This document shows positions 60,327 to 64,000 of a stretch of 64,000 nucleotides of DNA, piece after piece. The notes under the pieces were generated by a model, which did no database searches, had not been told where the DNA came from, and saw only the letters and a list, made by a program, of their open reading frames with translations. A program made the translations under genes and the position numbers. The number at the start of each line of letters is the position of its first letter. Position 1 is the stretch's first letter. Source of the DNA: Laetiporus sulphureus 93-53 (lineage: Eukaryota; Basidiomycota; Agaricomycetes; Polyporales; Laetiporaceae); NCBI RefSeq assembly GCF_001632365.1, contig NW_024468532.1, forward strand, positions 255,623 to 319,622, written 5' to 3'.

Positions 60327-62848
60327 ATGCTTGCAGCCATGCATCTGCTTGCTCAGAGTTGTCTTGTTGCATTCCTCCTTTGTGCCCTATCTGAGGTACA
60401 GGCAAGGCATTTTGCACGCAAGGATAACGATGTGAGTTCTCATTTCGACAGCGTCTGGACTGATTGATTGAGGGTTGTGTGCATATTAGGAAGCACGGCA
60501 GCCGACTGTGAGGTTCACGCTTTATTTGAAAGTTGACACTCTGATAAGTTCTACATAGAGGCGGGCTGTTTCATCTGGGTTCGTAACAACAAATGGCGCT
60601 CAATTCGAGCTGGATGGACAGCCGTTCGTGAGTCTAGTTTGTCTTGGAGAAGAGCTTGAACTTCATGTTCCGCAGTACTTCGTTGGAGCGAACGCATACG
60701 TACGTTCATGCAAAACGCATTCTTGATGCATCGAAGAATAGAAGAGCTAACTTCACTGCCTCTCAACTCAGTGGCTGCCTCTGCTGATCACTCAAGAGGA
60801 TGTAGACGCAACCTTCGCAACCATGGCGGGCGCAGGCGTCAAGGTCGTCCGTACCTGGGTATGTCTTTCACCACATTCCCGCTCTGCTCTACGTCATCTA
60901 TCATCGCTTACGCGCGCTCACTTCCCTCAGGGCTTCAACGCGATCAACGCGACTGAACTTGACTACGCACTCTCATCTGGGCTGACGTATTACCAAGTGT
61001 GGAACAACAGCGAGTGGACGTTGAACGAGGGACCTCAGGGACTGCAACGACTGGACTATGTCGTGCAGACTGCGGAACAGTATGGAATCAAGATGATCAT
61101 GACGTTCACGAATAACTGGTATGCGTGCTTTAGGCTCGCGATTCGATAATTTGAGGTGTCTGAGTTCTATTATGATTGTAGGGTTGGATATGGAGTACGT
61201 TGACCATGCATCCATCGAGGGCACATCTTCTCATCCTGAAGCACCAGGGCATGGAGCTGTACATCTACCACATTCTCGGCAACACGGCGACGCACGACCA
61301 GTTTTACACGAACCCTGTTATCATCGCATCTTACCGTCAGCGTTCTCCTCACTCATCTCCCCGTTACCTCTACGCATATCTGATCTCTTGATATCTCACA
61401 GAGTCCTACGTAGAAGAGATCGTCAGCCGCTACAAGGACTCCCCGGCCATCTTCGCATGGGAGCTCATGAACGAGGCGCGCTGTGCGGGCGACAGCCTTC
61501 CTTCGGGCCCGAACTGCGTTCCTGGGTCGGAGACGCTCACGAAGTGGTATCAGCAGCAGTCGGACTATGTGCGGAGCTTGTACGTGCACTGAGCTGTTGT
61601 GCATTGTGGGTGGCAAATCTGTTGATGATGTGCGACTCGATCGGTGCAGGGACCCGTACCATATGATTACAACGGGAGGGGAGGGGCAGTTCTACTGGGC
61701 GGACCCGCCGACATAGTGAGTGATTCTGTCTCACGGTTGTAGCGAAAACGGACTGACAGCTCCTGTGTAGCTGGTACGACGGGCAGCTCGTCAGTGACTT
61801 CAACTTCAATGGAGAAGGTACGCGCGCTCGGCGCAATCTGTATTTGAAGATCACTGAGTGGCATGTTTATAGCTGGCGAAGATTTCGAAGCCAGCCTCTC
61901 CTTACCCAACATCGACTTCGGTACATATGTGAGTTACGTGCGTTACATCGCACTCCCTTTATTGACTGTGTGCTTTGCATGCCATACAGCACATGTATCC
62001 GCAAACCTGGTATCCTGAGCTCGTACGCGTCCACTCATCCAATCGGTGATAGATAACAGCTCAATATCACTCCCAAGGACTACCCTGGATCCAACTTTTC
62101 CGTCGAGGACTGGGGTCTGGGTTGGATCGGCGCCCATGCCAACAGTACGTGTCTCGTCTTCTCATCATTTTTACTCGCCTCTGCTCATTGGAGACCTCGT
62201 ACAGCGGCCTCTTACGTAGGGAAACCGTTGCTTATTGAGGAGTTCGGTGTCACGGGGCTTGGTACGTGTCGCATGTTCTGTTCGGAACAATGTGCTGATT
62301 GCAACTTAGACAACAAGACCGCTATCTATCCTGTATGGGTCGATTATGCTCTTGCTACTGGTCATGCGTAAGTTGTGCATGAGTGCGGGGCATGTGTGGA
62401 GCCTGCTAACTCTCTTCCATTCATTACAGTGGGTACGGACCTTCTCCTGGCTGAGGCCTCATACGAATTTCGCTGACTCTTACGCAGAATCCAGCCTTGG
62501 CAATTCGGCGAACTGGGCCTGACGGAGGACGGAGGCAACCGTCTCATCAAGTACAGTGACCAGATTTACATGGGCGTAAGTTCATGATTGCGCAAACTTC
62601 CACGTTGCATCATACTTTAACGTGTTCTCTCTCAGGCGTCGCCGAACGATGGTAAATTGTTCCGTTCATTAAGAGCAATCCTTAATCTCAGCACTTCCTG
62701 CTTCTTTCAGGCTTCACCTTTTATATCAACCAGACGTCGGTCTGGGACGTCTTCACGTAAGTTTATCTTCTAGTCAGGGCTCATGATCCGTCATAATTAA
62801 TCTTCTATCGGTAGTGCTGCCGCGGTGGTGCAAGATTATCGTTTCTGA
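60327..62848 (+). CDS. Secreted endo-beta-1,4-mannanase, GH5 family (GH5_7-like)
   Basis: A secreted hemicellulase that would cut mannan backbones of wood. A signal peptide opens it ([20 protein letters not shown]). The TIM-barrel follows: [76 protein letters not shown], then [20 protein letters not shown] with the acid/base Glu in [50 protein letters not shown] and [10 protein letters not shown] with the nucleophile Glu follow, then [20 protein letters not shown] and the end VVQDYRF. Thirteen or more introns, among the most in the window. No carbohydrate-binding module is present at either end. ATG 60339 is an equally good in-frame start. Divergent from IPI1. Confidence 0.92.
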
Positions 62849-63069
62849 CCAATATTTAAGCAGGGCTAGTGCCACGGAGATCAAATCTGGTACCGATACA
62901 TGTGCGAAGAAGCTATCTCGGGTATATGGCATCGCAGAGACAATAGCTATGTATAATGTGTTTTATTGCGTCATCCATGCGGTTTTGGGATGACTGTTAC
63001 ATTGTATCCCATTCCTATGATACCATTCAGTATGGACCCTAAACGCTTGCTTCAGACACTACTCACAGA

Positions 63070-63492
63070 CTAGCGGCGGATGGTGGCGCGCGTTTCGACA
63101 AGCGACGCTACAGAGATCCCCTCCATCACCACTCTAGACACACCGTCGCATTTTCGCGCCAGCAGATCTGACTCAGATGCTACGTCCGACAAGTTGCAGC
63201 GGCTGTCTTGCCAGACTTTGACACTATGAGAAAAGCTCGGTCGTCCCAAAGCTCAAGTTACCCCGACATAAGATGCTCACGACAGCATAGCCTCCCTTCC
63301 TCCTAGCTTCGCTGCGTATTTATACGGCAAGCCAGCCGTTAATACGAGCGATATGCTTTCTCCGCTGTGTAAGAATATTGTGGCTCCCGTGCGAGAGCCG
63401 CTGTCGTGTCGCAGCACTTGTAGAGTGACCGGCTCGATAGTGTCATTTGAGAACTCGAGGAGGACTTCGTAAGGCACCGTGGACGTTGGCAT
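63070..63492 (-). CDS. Small unknown protein (121 residues)
   Basis: Two exons (63281-63492, 63070-63223; intron 63224-63280) splice in frame to 121 residues. The first reads VPYEVLLEFSNDTIEPVTLQ, VLRHDSGSRTGATIFLHSGE and SISLVLTAGLPYKYAAKLGG, a beta-rich pattern like a small Ig-like or beta-sandwich domain. The second is VKVWQDSRCNLSDVASESDL, LARKCDGVSRVVMEGISVAS and a basic end RATIRR. No signal peptide is seen. Similar short beta proteins occur in agaricomycetes, but no named family is recognised. An upstream exon ending at the tag before 63500 is possible. Convergent with the mannanase. The intact frame and good splice sites support a real gene. Confidence 0.68.
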
Positions 63493-64000
63493 TCCCGGCA
63501 AGGCTAAGTGGGTGGTGGGACAGGCATGCCTGCCCCCGAAGGCGCTTCACCAGACTCAAATACTTATGGGCGCAGAGTCGATGCACCCCATTGTCTGCAC
63601 CCTGGTTCTCTCTCTATGCGGAAGTACGAACGAGACAATCTGCACGTTGCGCCTTCATTACACGTCCTTCGCACTACAACGCTCATTATTGTTTTCCCGA
63701 AGAGGAAGATTGAAGCAGGACTCCCCGATCATGCATCGAGCTCGGCTCGGCGAGACGCGTTAGAGATTGCCAAACATGGATCAGGAGGTCGATGAGCATC
63801 TGCAGTATATCTAAGACCCGCCGGAAGCATGAGAAACCGGAGAGCGGAATAGTTACGATGTGCGAGAGTGGAGCGTCTGTTATTGTCTTTGCAGTGGTCA
63901 CGTTCTATGGATGTACGTACGGAGGGGAGATAAGAACCATTCTGCGCGCGCCATACATCGTGTTCCGTCCGAGAATCAGTCCGTCTACACGTCCTGCGAA
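63493..64000. other. Right-end region upstream of the small unknown gene
   Basis: 508 bases to the window edge. Overlapping plus-strand frames (63447-63795) have no family motif. It should contain the promoter of the small minus-strand gene. Nothing else is supported. Confidence 0.3.

Overview
This window is nuclear DNA of a filamentous basidiomycete, most likely an agaricomycete wood or litter decayer. Nearly every gene is cut by introns of about 45 to 70 bases, and intergenic spaces are compact. Gene content is fungal: a PIL1-type eisosome protein, a fungal Mediator MED5, IMP1, ZRC1-type and TRM44 genes. There is also a secreted GH5 mannanase and a secreted double-psi beta-barrel protein, both common in plant-litter-degrading basidiomycetes. 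The species cannot be named from sequence alone.

Layout from left to right. 0-16 kb: an SDR oxidoreductase (-), ESCRT-III VPS2 (+), a TTC1-like TPR protein (+), the divergent pair IMP1 (-) and ELP4 (+), an F-box/LRR-like protein (-), TRM44 (-), an NmrA-like protein (+), a PIL1-type eisosome protein (-) and eIF4E (-). 16-27.5 kb is looser: two conserved-looking unknown proteins, the Tudor splicing factor SPF30, and two gene-poor stretches of 3.8 kb and 2.0 kb. 27.5-37 kb is packed with housekeeping genes: RIO2 kinase (-), the N-acetyltransferase NatD (+), a complex I ESSS (NDUFB11) subunit (+), the glycine cleavage H protein (-), mitochondrial EF-Tu (-) and PEX14 (+).

37-49 kb holds a large unrecognised protein of about 1000 residues built from three similar modules (-), a GRIP-domain golgin (+) and Mediator MED5 (+). 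49-64 kb holds a ZRC1-type zinc transporter (-), eIF3h (+), a secreted DPBB protein (+), the pre-rRNA processing factor IPI1 (-), a GH5 mannanase (+) and a small unknown protein (-).

The genes do not form a metabolic cluster. They are mostly unrelated housekeeping genes, often in divergent pairs with short shared promoter regions: IMP1/ELP4, TUF1/PEX14, RIO2/NAA40 and IPI1/mannanase. The best candidate for something undescribed is the triplicated-module protein at 37034-40552. Other notable points are two probable GC-AG introns (PEX14 and the golgin), a 12-base first coding exon in VPS2, and a diverged 52-bp repeat at 55.8 and 56.4 kb, one copy of which sits between 14-bp direct repeats. No tRNA, rRNA, CRISPR, complete transposon, or viral or toxin gene was recognised.
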